This document shows positions 14,206 through 21,630 of a stretch of 35,914 nt of DNA, in pieces. The stretch is from Gemmatimonadota bacterium. GTDB taxonomy: Bacteria; Gemmatimonadota; Gemmatimonadetes; Gemmatimonadales; Gemmatimonadaceae. The notes under the pieces are model-generated. The model searched no databases, was not told the origin of the DNA, and saw only the letters and a list, made by a program, of their open reading frames with translations. The stretch is taken from NCBI GenBank assembly GCA_003171215.1, contig PMYN01000150.1, positions 1-35,914 of the forward strand. Direction: 5' to 3'. Positions within the stretch are counted from its first letter, which is position 1, and each line of letters begins with the position of its first letter. Position numbers and translations under genes: made by a program.

Positions 14206-14856
14206 TCAGGCGGCGGTCGCAACCCGGCGATCCTGCAGCCACCAGATCACGAGCGCAAACAAGCCATACGCCACGATTGCGGTCGACGCCGCAGCGCGAT
14301 CAGAGCTGGGAGGCGGGCCGAAGAAGAGGTAGGCCTGGATGCCGAGCATAATCACTCCAAGTATCAGCGTCCCGACCGACCGAGCCAGACGTCCTCGGAG
14401 ATAAAGCCACATCCCGCCGAACAGTAGGGCCGCCTCCAGTCCGAACGCGACCGCCGGGGAGTTCCAGAGGCCCAATCCGACCTTGGCATGGTTGTCGTAC
14501 AACGGGAGGTCGGGCGAGTGGACGATGAAATCCAGAATCCAATGCGAGAACACAGCCAGCCCGATTACGAAGCTCGTTCGCCAAGCTGACGCGCGAGTCA
14601 CGAAATGGTAGGCGGCACCGACCGCGCAGGACCAGAAGAGGGCCGCCGGGAGACTATGCGTGTACGGCATGTAGTACAGGTCGAGCGGGTTGGATGCGGT
14701 AAAGCCTGGAACGATGCGGACTTTCTCGATTCCCAGGAGAATGAAGGGGGCCCACAGAACATCGAGAAACTGGACTGCGAGAAAGAGCACCCACAGGGGT
14801 ATCGAGGGCTCGAACCTTTTCGCTGGAAAGCTCACCCCATAGTGACCTACGAACAT
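14206..14856 (-). CDS. Multi-spanning membrane protein, metal-dependent-hydrolase-like; cargo of the mini-island
   Basis: A 216-residue protein with about six hydrophobic segments. It begins MFVGHYGVSFPAKR and continues IPLWVLFLAVQFLDVLWAPFILLG. It carries conserved polar motifs facing the membrane: MPYTHSLPAAL, FSHWILDFIVHSPDLPLYDN and VGLGLWNSP. His and Asp in TH and HW.LDF..H recall YdjM-type membrane-bound hydrolases and DUF457-like proteins; I do not claim an activity. ATG 14856 gives the GHYG start seen in such proteins; an extension to 14916 would be soluble and run toward the att-like repeat. It is the only gene between the two tRNA-Gln 3' ends, is less GC-rich than its neighbours, and is transcribed toward the tRNA-Gln terminator. 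It probably arrived by transfer. Confidence 0.8.
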   Translation of the reverse strand: MFVGHYGVSFPAKRFEPSIPLWVLFLAVQFLDVLWAPFILLGIEKVRIVPGFTASNPLDLYYMPYTHSLPAALFWSCAVGAAYHFVTRASAWRTSFVIGLAVFSHWILDFIVHSPDLPLYDNHAKVGLGLWNSPAVAFGLEAALLFGGMWLYLRGRLARSVGTLILGVIMLGIQAYLFFGPPPSSDRAAASTAIVAYGLFALVIWWLQDRRVATAA

Positions 14857-14923
14857 GAGTATCCTCCTGGCGTGTTGCGCAGAATGGAGTTGTGTGCGGC
14901 CTGGCTTGTGGATCACTAAAGTT

Positions 14924-15001
14924 CTGGTTCGATCCCAGGAGGGGCAACTGCAGGCAACTGAGGGCGAGCCAACCGGTTCGGTTGGCTCGCCCTGTTTCGT
15001 T
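14924..15001 (+). repeat. Right copy of the tRNA-Gln 3' end and terminator (att-like)
   Basis: It starts in the T arm (CTGGTTCGATCCCAGGAGG) and continues through the acceptor 3' strand. It includes a second terminator with arms 14961-14975 and 14979-14993 and a GTT loop. The 5' half of a tRNA is absent, so this is not a second tRNA gene. Confidence 0.85.
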
Positions 15002-15111
15002 ATGTGGGTCGCTCCCCCAGATTGGTCCCCGAACAGTTCTTGATTCGCGCGAATGGGAGATTGGTGCTACCGTCGGTGCGGTCGGTTGACCACCACTTCC
15101 AGAGGCTCATC

Positions 15112-15603
15112 ATGAACAGTCGGCAGCTGGCCCAGGTCGGGCTCGGCCTCATCGGTGTCTGGGCGCTTCTCATCGCTCTCCAGGGCTTCATGACGCTCGC
15201 CGTCGTCGCCGGCGCTTCACTCGGACCGATGCTGCTCTCGATAGCCGTGCCCGTCGCGCTCTTGCTGGCGCTCAGCTATGTGTTGGTTTTTCACAATGGT
15301 CAGCTGGTGGCCGCCATCGCGCCCGATGTCCGTGCCACGAGCGAACACGCTACGCCGGATCTCCCCCGCATTCTGGTTGTCCTTCTCGGAGTGCTCCTGC
15401 TGGTGCAGGCGATACCAGGGGCGATCAGTGGCCTCCTCGCCGTTCTTGCCGCGGGTGAGTTCCCGACGATGCCGTCTCGCGCGGGGCCGGTTCGCTTTTT
15501 CATCAGCTCCGGCCTGCAGCTCGCAATCGCGCTGTTCTTGATCATGCGGCCCGAGCGCCTTCTCGATTTCGTGCGACGCCCGGCCTCCAGGGAAATTCCA
15601 TGA
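15112..15603 (+). CDS. Small integral membrane protein of unknown function
   Basis: A 163-residue protein with four hydrophobic segments: GLGLIGVWALLIALQGF, LLSIAVPVALLLALSYVLVF, RILVVLLGVLLLVQAI and FISSGLQLAIALFLIM. The ends are short and charged (MNSRQLAQ and RPERLLDFVRRP). I do not recognise a family. I chose ATG 15112 because the first helix begins just after it; the upstream in-frame part (from 15004) is in the region next to the att-like repeat and encodes nothing hydrophobic. The stop overlaps the start of the next gene (ATGA, 15600-15603), so it is translationally coupled to the MetX-like hydrolase. Confidence 0.75.
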   Translation: MNSRQLAQVGLGLIGVWALLIALQGFMTLAVVAGASLGPMLLSIAVPVALLLALSYVLVFHNGQLVAAIAPDVRATSEHATPDLPRILVVLLGVLLLVQAIPGAISGLLAVLAAGEFPTMPSRAGPVRFFISSGLQLAIALFLIMRPERLLDFVRRPASREIP

Positions 15604-16718
15604 ACAGCCACGCCCGTCTCTCCCTTCTGCTCCTGTTCGCGGCGCCGGTCGCGCTCACCGCGCAGGCAGGCGCCGCGCGCATCGATCGTGCCGATCACCG
15701 CGAGTTCGCGATCGACAACTTCCGCACCGAGTCCGGTGTCACGCTGCCCACGGCGCGCGTCGTGTATGGCACCTACGGCCATCTCAACGCCGCGCGCGAC
15801 AACGTCGTGCTGCTGCCGTCGCACTACATGGCGACGCACCATGGCTACGAGTGGCTCATCGGACCGGGGCTCGCGCTCGACACCACGAAACTGTTCCTCG
15901 TGGCGACGGAACTGTTCGGCAACGGCTTCTCGTCGTCGCCCAGCAACACGCCGGAGCCGTTCCATGGGCCGCGCTTTCCGGTGATGACGATCCGCGACAA
16001 CGTCGAGGCGGTGCACCGCTTGCTGGTGGAAGACCTCAAGGTCACGCACCTGCGCGCCGTCATCGGATTCTCGATGGGGGCGCAGCAGGCATTTCAGTGG
16101 GCGGTGAGCTACCCCGCGTTCGCCGACCGCATCGTCGCGACTTCTGGAACCGCCAGGACGTACGGCCACGGCATCGTGCGGCTCGAGGGACAGATCGCGG
16201 CGCTCACGGCCGACTCGGCGTTTCACGGCGGCGACTATACCACGCCGCCATCGCAGGGACTCGCCGCGTTCGGCATGGTGTGGGCGGCGTGGCTCTACTC
16301 GCAGGAGTGGTGGCGGCGCGAGTTGTGGCGCAGCGCGAGCGCGCCGGGCACGACGTTCGAGCAGTTCATGGGCAGCTTTCGCACGCGCTTCAGCGCCGAC
16401 GCGAACAACTACATCCTGCAGGCGCGCACCTGGCAGCGGCACGACGTGGGCGGCACGCCGGGCTTCAATGGCGATACCGAGCGCGCCCTGCGCTCGATCA
16501 CCGCACCGGTGCTGTACATGCCGTCGGAGACCGACCTGTACTTCCCGGTCGGCGACGCGCGATACGAGGCGCAATTCATCCGCAACGTCTCGTTGGTGCC
16601 GATCCCGTCGTTGTGGGGACATCCCGCCGGCGCCGGCGCGAGCCCGGCGGACAAGAAGTTCCTCAACGAGACGATCGCGCGGTTCCTCGCGGGGGAGCGA
16701 CTCGCGCCGGCTCCATAA
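15600..16718 (+). CDS. Secreted alpha/beta hydrolase of the homoserine acetyltransferase (MetX) family
   Basis: A 372-residue alpha/beta hydrolase with a cleavable signal peptide (MNSHARLSLLLLFAAPVALTAQAG), which is unusual for MetX proteins because those are cytoplasmic. The fold is clear: VVYGTYGHLNAARDNVVLLPSHY, the oxyanion and nucleophile-elbow region VIGFSMGAQQAFQWA with nucleophile S158, the late aspartate in MPSETDLYFPV and the histidine in LWGHPAGAG. The cap domain (WAAWLYSQEWWRRELW) resembles MetX-like acyltransferases. Because it is exported, where acetyl-CoA is absent, hydrolase activity is more likely than methionine biosynthesis. It is preceded by a coupled membrane-protein gene; 132 nt then separate it from the CocE-type hydrolase, another exported alpha/beta hydrolase. 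Confidence 0.87.
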   Translation: MNSHARLSLLLLFAAPVALTAQAGAARIDRADHREFAIDNFRTESGVTLPTARVVYGTYGHLNAARDNVVLLPSHYMATHHGYEWLIGPGLALDTTKLFLVATELFGNGFSSSPSNTPEPFHGPRFPVMTIRDNVEAVHRLLVEDLKVTHLRAVIGFSMGAQQAFQWAVSYPAFADRIVATSGTARTYGHGIVRLEGQIAALTADSAFHGGDYTTPPSQGLAAFGMVWAAWLYSQEWWRRELWRSASAPGTTFEQFMGSFRTRFSADANNYILQARTWQRHDVGGTPGFNGDTERALRSITAPVLYMPSETDLYFPVGDARYEAQFIRNVSLVPIPSLWGHPAGAGASPADKKFLNETIARFLAGERLAPAP

Positions 16719-16850
16719 TCGAACTCGAGCCCGGACTGATCAGGGGGGTCCGGAACGCGGCGCATCAACCTTCCCGGCGTGCTCGACGTTCAAGGAAGGA
16801 AGCTGGACGCGTGCCCGAACGAAACTTCACCGACGACGATGGAGGATTCC

Positions 16851-18791
16851 ATGCGCAACCGTCTACCCCGCCGCTCCGCGCAACGACCCGCGCGGCTGCT
16901 CTCCCTCCTTGTACCGTTGTTCCTCGCACTCTTGAGTGCGGCGCCGCTCGTGGCACAGGGCGGCCGCGGCGGCCGCGGGGGATTGCCGCCGGACGACTCG
17001 AGGGTACGTGCGTCATACGAGAAACGCGAAGTGCGCGTCCCGATGCGCGACGGCGTGACGCTGTTCACATCGATCTACATCCCGCGCGACACGTCGCGAA
17101 GCTATCCGATCATGCTGTCGCGCACGCCGTACGGCGTCGCGCCCTACGGCGAGGCGTACAAGACGTCGCTCGGCCCGAGCCCGACGTTCGAGCGCGACAG
17201 GTTCATCTTCGTCTACCAGGACGTGCGCGGACGATACATGTCGGAAGGAAAGTTCGAGGACGTACGCCCGGTGAAGTGGCAGTACAGCGGCAAGACGGAC
17301 GTCGACGACGCGACGGACACGTACGATGCGATCGATTGGCTGATAAAGAACCTGCCGCACAACAACGGACGCGTCGGCATGTGGGGCATCTCCTATCCGG
17401 GTGGGTACGCCGAGGTCGGCCTCGTCAATTCGCATCCGGCGCTGAAGGCCGTTTCGCCGCAGGCGCCGGTGTCGGACTGGGGGCACGGTGACGACTGGCA
17501 CGACAACGGTGCGTTCCGTCTCCCGCACGCGTTCGGCTTCATTTCCGGATTCGACTGGCCGCACGCGGGGCCTATCACCACGTATCCGGCGCGGATGCAG
17601 ATGCCGACGCAGGACGGCTACGCGTTCTATCTCGAAGCAGGCTCGGTCGGCAATCTCGACGCGAAGTACTTCAACGGCGCGCATCCGTACTGGAACGAAC
17701 TGCTCAAGCACCCGAACTACGACCAGTTCTGGAAGGACCGCAACCTGCTGCTCCACATGAAGGACGTGAAGCCGGCGGTGATGACCACGGGCGGATGGTT
17801 CGACAACCAGAACCTCTTCGGCGCGCTGCAGCTGTTCAAGCACATCGAAGCGCAGAGCCCCGGCACGGTGAACTCGATGGTCTTCGGTCCCTGGGTGCAC
17901 GGCGGCTGGGCCCGCGGCGAGGGCGAGAACCTCGGCGACGCGCACTTCGGGTCGGCCACGTCGCTCTTCTACCAGGACAGCATCGAGTATCCGTTCTTCG
18001 CGTATTACCTGAAGGGGCGCGGAACGGCGTCACCAACCCCGAAGGCATACGTGTTCCAGACCGGCTCGAACCGCTGGCAGAAACTCGACGCGTGGCCGCC
18101 GAAGAGCGCCGCGGCGAAGTCACTCTACCTGCGCGCGGACGGGAAGCTGTCGTTCGACCCGCCGGCGGCCGGTGGCGCGGCGTTCGACGAATACGTGAGC
18201 GACCCGGCCAAGCCCGTGCCGTACACGAAGGAAGTGAATAACGGGATGACGAGCACCTACGCGTCGGAGGATCAGCGTTTTGCCGCGACGCGGCCGGACG
18301 TGCTCCTGTACGACTCCGGAGCGCTGGACCACGACGTGTCGATTGCCGGGCCGATGACGGCCAGCCTCTGGGTCTCCACGAGCGGCACCGACTCCGACTG
18401 GATCGTGAAGCTGATCGACGTCTATCCCGCGGACACGCCCGACGCGGTGCCGATGACGTACGGTGAGCACCTGAGCGGGTTCGAGCAGCTGGTGCGCGCA
18501 AACGCGATGCGCGGCCGTTTCCGCGAGAGCTTCGAGATGCCCAAGCCGATGGTGGCCGGCCAGCCGACGAAGGTCGAGTTCACCATGAACGACATCAACC
18601 ACACGTTCAAGGCCGGGCACCGGATCATGATCCAGGTGCAGAGCACGTGGTTTCCGATCATGGACCGGAACACGCAGAACTACGTGCCGAACATCGAGCT
18701 GGCGAAGGATTCGGACTTCAGGAAGGCGACGGAGCGGGTGTATCACACGGCGCAGATGCCGTCGGCCATCAAGGTGATGGTGGTGCCGTAA
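16851..18791 (+). CDS. Secreted CocE/NonD family hydrolase (X-Pro dipeptidyl-peptidase-like)
   Basis: A 646-residue exported serine hydrolase. It has a signal peptide ending near LVAQ at residues 33-36, then a Gly/Arg linker (GGRGGRGG). The catalytic domain has EVRVPMRDGVTLFTSIYIPRD, YQDVRGRY, nucleophile elbow GISYPGG (S181), the aspartate in TTGGWFDNQN and the histidine in GPWVHGGW. A C-terminal jelly-roll follows (DVSIAGPMTASLWVSTSGTDSDW, then NDINHTFKAGHRIMIQV). Relatives include alpha-amino-acid ester hydrolases, cocaine esterase and glutaryl-7-ACA acylase; the substrate is unknown, probably a peptide or amino-acid ester in the periplasm. ATG 16851 follows GGAGG (16841-16845) at 5 nt, which decides against in-frame starts at 16779 and 16839. 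A strong hairpin follows the stop. Confidence 0.92.
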   Translation: MRNRLPRRSAQRPARLLSLLVPLFLALLSAAPLVAQGGRGGRGGLPPDDSRVRASYEKREVRVPMRDGVTLFTSIYIPRDTSRSYPIMLSRTPYGVAPYGEAYKTSLGPSPTFERDRFIFVYQDVRGRYMSEGKFEDVRPVKWQYSGKTDVDDATDTYDAIDWLIKNLPHNNGRVGMWGISYPGGYAEVGLVNSHPALKAVSPQAPVSDWGHGDDWHDNGAFRLPHAFGFISGFDWPHAGPITTYPARMQMPTQDGYAFYLEAGSVGNLDAKYFNGAHPYWNELLKHPNYDQFWKDRNLLLHMKDVKPAVMTTGGWFDNQNLFGALQLFKHIEAQSPGTVNSMVFGPWVHGGWARGEGENLGDAHFGSATSLFYQDSIEYPFFAYYLKGRGTASPTPKAYVFQTGSNRWQKLDAWPPKSAAAKSLYLRADGKLSFDPPAAGGAAFDEYVSDPAKPVPYTKEVNNGMTSTYASEDQRFAATRPDVLLYDSGALDHDVSIAGPMTASLWVSTSGTDSDWIVKLIDVYPADTPDAVPMTYGEHLSGFEQLVRANAMRGRFRESFEMPKPMVAGQPTKVEFTMNDINHTFKAGHRIMIQVQSTWFPIMDRNTQNYVPNIELAKDSDFRKATERVYHTAQMPSAIKVMVVP

Positions 18792-18810
18792 CCGTTTCGC
18801 GAAGTGCGGA

Positions 18811-18857
18811 GACGAAAGCGGCCTCGCATCGGAACTCCGTGCGAGGCCGCCTTCGTT
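18811..18857. terminator. Bidirectional terminator between convergent genes
   Basis: The 11-bp perfect stem GCGGCCTCGCA 18818-18828 with TGCGAGGCCGC 18840-18850 extends outward through ACGAA/TTCGT after one mismatch. It lies between the CocE stop and the small lipoprotein stop. There is no long T tract on either side. Confidence 0.7.
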
Positions 18858-18860
18858 CGC

Positions 18861-19181
18861 TTACTGCTCCGAGGGCGGCAGCTTGTCGGAGTGCGCGCTC
18901 TTGCCACGCGAGTAGCGGGCCTCGAGAGCCTGTCTCTCGGATGCCTGTCGCGAGTCCCTCTGGTTGCTCGATTCGTCGGATCGCGGGCTGGCGATTTCCT
19001 GGTTATGCCGCGCGATCATTTCGTCGTGCGCGCGACCGTAGTCCCGGTCGAGCGGCCCGGAGTCCCACCGCACGGAGATTTCAGCGCCGCTTTGCGACTG
19101 CCTGCCATATGGGGCGCACGCGGCGAGCGACGCGAGTGTCGTGAGGGTGATCAGGGTCTTCAGGTGGCGGTGAACACGCAT
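18861..19181 (-). CDS. Small lipoprotein, paralogue of the protein at 28774
   Basis: A 106-residue predicted lipoprotein (MRVHRHLKTLITLTTLASLAACAPYG, lipobox LAAC). The mature part is polar, rich in Arg, Glu, Ser and Gln, and probably helical. It contains VRWDSGPLDRDY, then RHNQEIASPRSDESSNQRDSRQ, and EARYSRGKSAH near the end. These blocks recur in order in the protein at 28774, so the two define a small family that I do not recognise. The start is supported by a GGGAGGCCTCC purine-rich site just before the ATG, also conserved in the paralogue. It lies downstream of, and on the same strand as, the lipoprotein operon ending at 19368, 186 nt away. It may be read through from that operon or have its own promoter in the conserved upstream segment. 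Confidence 0.8.
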   Translation of the reverse strand: MRVHRHLKTLITLTTLASLAACAPYGRQSQSGAEISVRWDSGPLDRDYGRAHDEMIARHNQEIASPRSDESSNQRDSRQASERQALEARYSRGKSAHSDKLPPSEQ

Positions 19182-19290
19182 GGAGGCCTCCCGGCCGAGA
19201 GTGTGGAGTCACGCGCGTCTCGGTGAGTCCGTATTGAGCGTGCGCCATCACTATGCTCGAGGCTATCGGGTTCGACCATGTCGGACAATC
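19182..19290 (-). promoter_or_regulatory. Upstream segment duplicated with the small lipoprotein gene
   Basis: About 110 nt before the start codon aligns with 29164-29285 before the paralogue. Shared blocks include CTCGGTGAGTCCGT / GCGGTGAGTCCGT, GAGCGTGCGCCATCACT / GGGCGTGAGCCATCACT, CTCGAGGCTA / ATCGAGGCTA and a final ACAATCGCTCG / GCAATCGCTCG. Conservation outside the coding region suggests a shared promoter or operator. The exact boxes are not clear to me. Confidence 0.5.
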
Positions 19291-19367
19291 GCTCGTTGTG
19301 CCTAGTCTCATCGGCACACCATCCGCCGCCCCCGCCGCGCAGGCGAGGGCGACTACCAGTAGCATGG

Positions 19368-20093
19368 TCAGCGCACCGTGACTTGAAGAGAGTCGAGCAG
19401 CGAGTCCCGCGTCGCCACGATCCACGTCGATCCCGATTTGCGCGCGATCACCGTGGCCGCGCGAATGCCGACGGGCGAGACACTCGCGACCGTCGTGTCG
19501 CGCGTGACGAACGTCGCGACGGGCGTTCCGGTGGCGGGGTTCGCGGTGCCGCTGGTCAACGCGTAGATCTTCTGGTTGAGAGCGTCGAGGCCGTCGACCC
19601 ACACGGACCACGCTCCGCCCGCCGACAGGGTATCACACGCGTGCGTGTCGGGACAGCGGAGCTGAATGTGCGTAACTCGCTGCGTGAACACCACGTTCTT
19701 GTAGCCTTGGTGGCGCCAGATGTTTGTTTGAATGATGTTGGTGGTGGTGGAGTTCCCCGCGAACGCGGTGTCGATAGCGCCGATGACCGCCTGTACCGCA
19801 CCTGTGTAGGTCTCCGGCCAGAGCGGCGGAGTCGCGTTGGCGATCGTAAATGTGCGACCGGACGTCAGGTTGCTGCCGGATCCCCAATGGATGGCAGAGT
19901 CCGGAAAAGACGGGAGGGTTTGGGCACTGTAGGTTGCGTGCTCATAGGAGCTGAAGAGCGTATCGGGACCCGAGACGGTGATCGTGACGGGGAACGCCGG
20001 ATCGTACGGATTCGTGTGCTGGTACGGGTCGCCGCAGCCGAAGAACGCCACGAGGAGCGTGGCGCCGAGCACGCCTGCGATGCGTCGGCTCAC
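19368..20093 (-). CDS. Ig-like lipoprotein A (third of three tandem paralogues)
   Basis: A 241-residue predicted lipoprotein, the last gene of the sigma/FecR operon. The start is GTG 20093 (VSRRIAGVLGATLLVAFFGC), sharing one base with the stop of paralogue B (TAGTG). The lipobox is AFFGC, followed by GDPYQHTNPYDPAFPVTITVSGPD. The centre is unique to this copy (GNSTTTNIIQTNIWRHQGYKNVVF). The C-terminal part is shared with B and C: LRCPDTHACD with a CX5C cysteine pair, GAWSVWVDGLDALNQKIYALTSG, then a strand-rich end, RDTTVASVSPVGIRAATVIARKSGSTWIVATRD-type, cut here to its recognisable BIG_2-like pattern of D..VASVS..G..T..G...I.A. Probably anchored to the outer or inner membrane facing the periplasm or surface. 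Function unknown. Confidence 0.8.
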   Translation of the reverse strand: MSRRIAGVLGATLLVAFFGCGDPYQHTNPYDPAFPVTITVSGPDTLFSSYEHATYSAQTLPSFPDSAIHWGSGSNLTSGRTFTIANATPPLWPETYTGAVQAVIGAIDTAFAGNSTTTNIIQTNIWRHQGYKNVVFTQRVTHIQLRCPDTHACDTLSAGGAWSVWVDGLDALNQKIYALTSGTANPATGTPVATFVTRDTTVASVSPVGIRAATVIARKSGSTWIVATRDSLLDSLQVTVR

Positions 20094-20842
20094 TATCGCA
20101 CGACGAGTTGCAACGAATCGAGGAGCACGTCCCTCGTCGCTACGATCCACGTCGTTCCGGTCTTCCTCGCGGTCACCGTAGCTGCGCGAATGCCGACGGG
20201 CGAGATACTCGCGACCGTCGTGTCGCGAGAGACGAAGGTCGCGACGGGCGTTCCGGTAAGCGGATTCGTCGTCGCAGCCGTGAGGGCCACGATCTCATGG
20301 TTCAGCGCGTCGAAACCGTCGACCCACACCGACCACGCACCGCCGACCGGGAGCGCATCGCACGCGTTCGTATCGGGGCAGCGGAGCAGAATGCGCACCA
20401 CCCGCTGGGTCAGGACCACCATTTTGGATCCGACATGGCGGTACCAGTGGGTTCTGATGGTGACGATGCAGGCGCATGCGTTGTTCCACTGTGAATACGT
20501 GGTATCGATGGCGCCGATCCCGGCGAACACCGTGACGGTCTTCGTCGCCGGCCAGAGCGGCGGTGGAATTGTCGGGCCTGCCTCGAACGATGCAGCACCT
20601 GCGGGCATGAACGACAAGCTGTCCGACGAGTCGAACTTCACGGCCGTGTCCGGAAAAGCGGGCACGATCACGGCGCCGAAGTATGCTATTTCCGCGTAGC
20701 TGAAAAGTGAATCCGGGCCCGTGACCGTGACCGAAACGGCGTGCGCCGGATCGTACGGATTCAGGTGCAGGTACGGGTCGCCGCACGCGAAGAACGCCAC
20801 GAGGAGCGTGGCGCCGAGCAGGCCGGCCAGTCTTCGGGCCAC
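20093..20842 (-). CDS. Ig-like lipoprotein B (second of three tandem paralogues)
   Basis: A 249-residue predicted lipoprotein. The start is GTG 20842 (VARRLAGLLGATLLVAFFAC), overlapping the TAG of paralogue C by one base, with no recognisable Shine-Dalgarno in the preceding coding sequence. The mature protein begins CGDPYLHLNPYDPAHAV. The central part is specific to this copy and holds extra cysteines (QWNNACACIVTIRTHWYRHVG). The end is nearly identical to C at nucleotide level over the last 150 nt or so and carries the CX5C pair in LRCPDTNACD and the BIG_2-like C-terminus. The frame is open much further upstream, into gene C, but that stretch is antigenic-looking Arg/His-rich shadow coding and is rejected. 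Confidence 0.8.
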   Translation of the reverse strand: MARRLAGLLGATLLVAFFACGDPYLHLNPYDPAHAVSVTVTGPDSLFSYAEIAYFGAVIVPAFPDTAVKFDSSDSLSFMPAGAASFEAGPTIPPPLWPATKTVTVFAGIGAIDTTYSQWNNACACIVTIRTHWYRHVGSKMVVLTQRVVRILLRCPDTNACDALPVGGAWSVWVDGFDALNHEIVALTAATTNPLTGTPVATFVSRDTTVASISPVGIRAATVTARKTGTTWIVATRDVLLDSLQLVVR

Positions 20843-21630
20843 TAGCGCACGACGAGTTGCAACGAATCGAGGAGCACGTCCCGCGTGGCCACGATCCACG
20901 TCGTTCCGGTCTTCCTCGCGGTCACGGTGGCTGCGCGAATACCGACGGGCGAGACGCTCGCGACTGTCGTGTCGCGCGAGACGAACGTCGCTATGGGCGT
21001 TCCGGTGGCGGGGTTCGCAGTGCCGCTGGTCAACGCGTAGATCTTCTGGTTGAGCGCGTCGAAGCCGTCGACCCACACCGACCACGCATCGCCGGCCGAG
21101 AGCGGATCGCACGCGTGCGTATCGGGGCAGCGGAGCAGAATGCGCACCATCCGCTGCGTGATGACCACCGTCTTGGATCCAATGTGCCGCCAGGCCGTAT
21201 CCATGGGCGCCCGACCGCCTGGCAGTCCGGCGTCCGATCGGAGGGTGTCGAAGGCGCCGATCCCGGCGGTCACCGTGACCGTCCTCGTCGCGGGCCAGAG
21301 CGGTGGTCCTACCCGAGGCCCCGCCTCGAACGTGCCGGAACCCACCAGCTGGAACTGGCCATTGTCGGAAGACGAAAACTGCACGGCGGTATCCGGGAAA
21401 GCGGGCACGATCTGGGCGGTGAAATGCGCCTGTTCCGTGTAGCTGAACACCGAATCCGGGCCCAGCACGGTGATCGTGACGGGCACTGTCGGATCGTATG
21501 GATTGGTGTGCAGGTATGGGTCGCCGCACGCGAACGACGCCACGAGAATCACGGTTGCAAGCACCGAGACGAACCGCCGTTCCGAGAGGGACGGCCGTCG
21601 AGCGCGCGCATTCAGGTTGGTCGGCGTCAC
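20842..21630 (-). CDS. Ig-like lipoprotein C (first of three tandem paralogues)
   Basis: A 262-residue predicted lipoprotein. The start is GTG 21630, overlapping the stop of the DUF5683-like gene by 4 nt (GTGA). The N-region is longer than in A and B (MTPTNLNARARRPSLSERR), followed by a hydrophobic segment VSVLATVILVASFAC with the lipid-attachment Cys. The mature start CGDPYLHTNPYDPTVPVTITVLGPDSVFS is the family signature. The centre differs from A and B (RSDAGLPGGRAPMDTAWRHIG). The end has LRCPDTHACD (CX5C) and the BIG_2-like domain. The longer N-region and lead position suggest C may be the ancestral copy, with B and A derived by tandem duplication; that is inference. Confidence 0.8.
   Translation of the reverse strand: MTPTNLNARARRPSLSERRFVSVLATVILVASFACGDPYLHTNPYDPTVPVTITVLGPDSVFSYTEQAHFTAQIVPAFPDTAVQFSSSDNGQFQLVGSGTFEAGPRVGPPLWPATRTVTVTAGIGAFDTLRSDAGLPGGRAPMDTAWRHIGSKTVVITQRMVRILLRCPDTHACDPLSAGDAWSVWVDGFDALNQKIYALTSGTANPATGTPIATFVSRDTTVASVSPVGIRAATVTARKTGTTWIVATRDVLLDSLQLVVR

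Larger units (their letters stand above)
14142..14923. mobile_element. Mini genomic island in the 3' end of tRNA-Gln
   Basis: About 0.8 kb lies between two direct copies of the tRNA-Gln 3' end. It carries one complete membrane-protein gene on the minus strand and no integrase or recombination gene. Local GC looks lower than in the flanks: I counted 31 of 60 at 14521-14580 against 41 of 60 at 13681-13740. It could be a non-autonomous integrated element, or the remnant of a larger island after deletion. The tRNA stays intact at the left end. Confidence 0.65.

Noticed and set aside
12273-14351. A 692-codon plus-strand frame over the DUF1800 gene and tRNA-Gln
   Set aside because: It is Arg/Ala-rich, runs through a tRNA and a terminator, and is out of frame with a clear family protein.
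14924-14948. Second tRNA-Gln gene
   Set aside because: Only the T arm and 3' acceptor strand are present; no D arm or anticodon arm precedes it.
16719-16850. Short gene between the MetX-like and CocE-type hydrolases
   Set aside because: The in-frame extension of the CocE gene to 16779 has no signal-peptide logic, and GGAGG fixes the start at 16851.
20093-21529. A 478-codon frame ending with lipoprotein B
   Set aside because: The upstream half is antiphase to lipoprotein C. The signal peptide and TAGTG junction place the true start at 20842.
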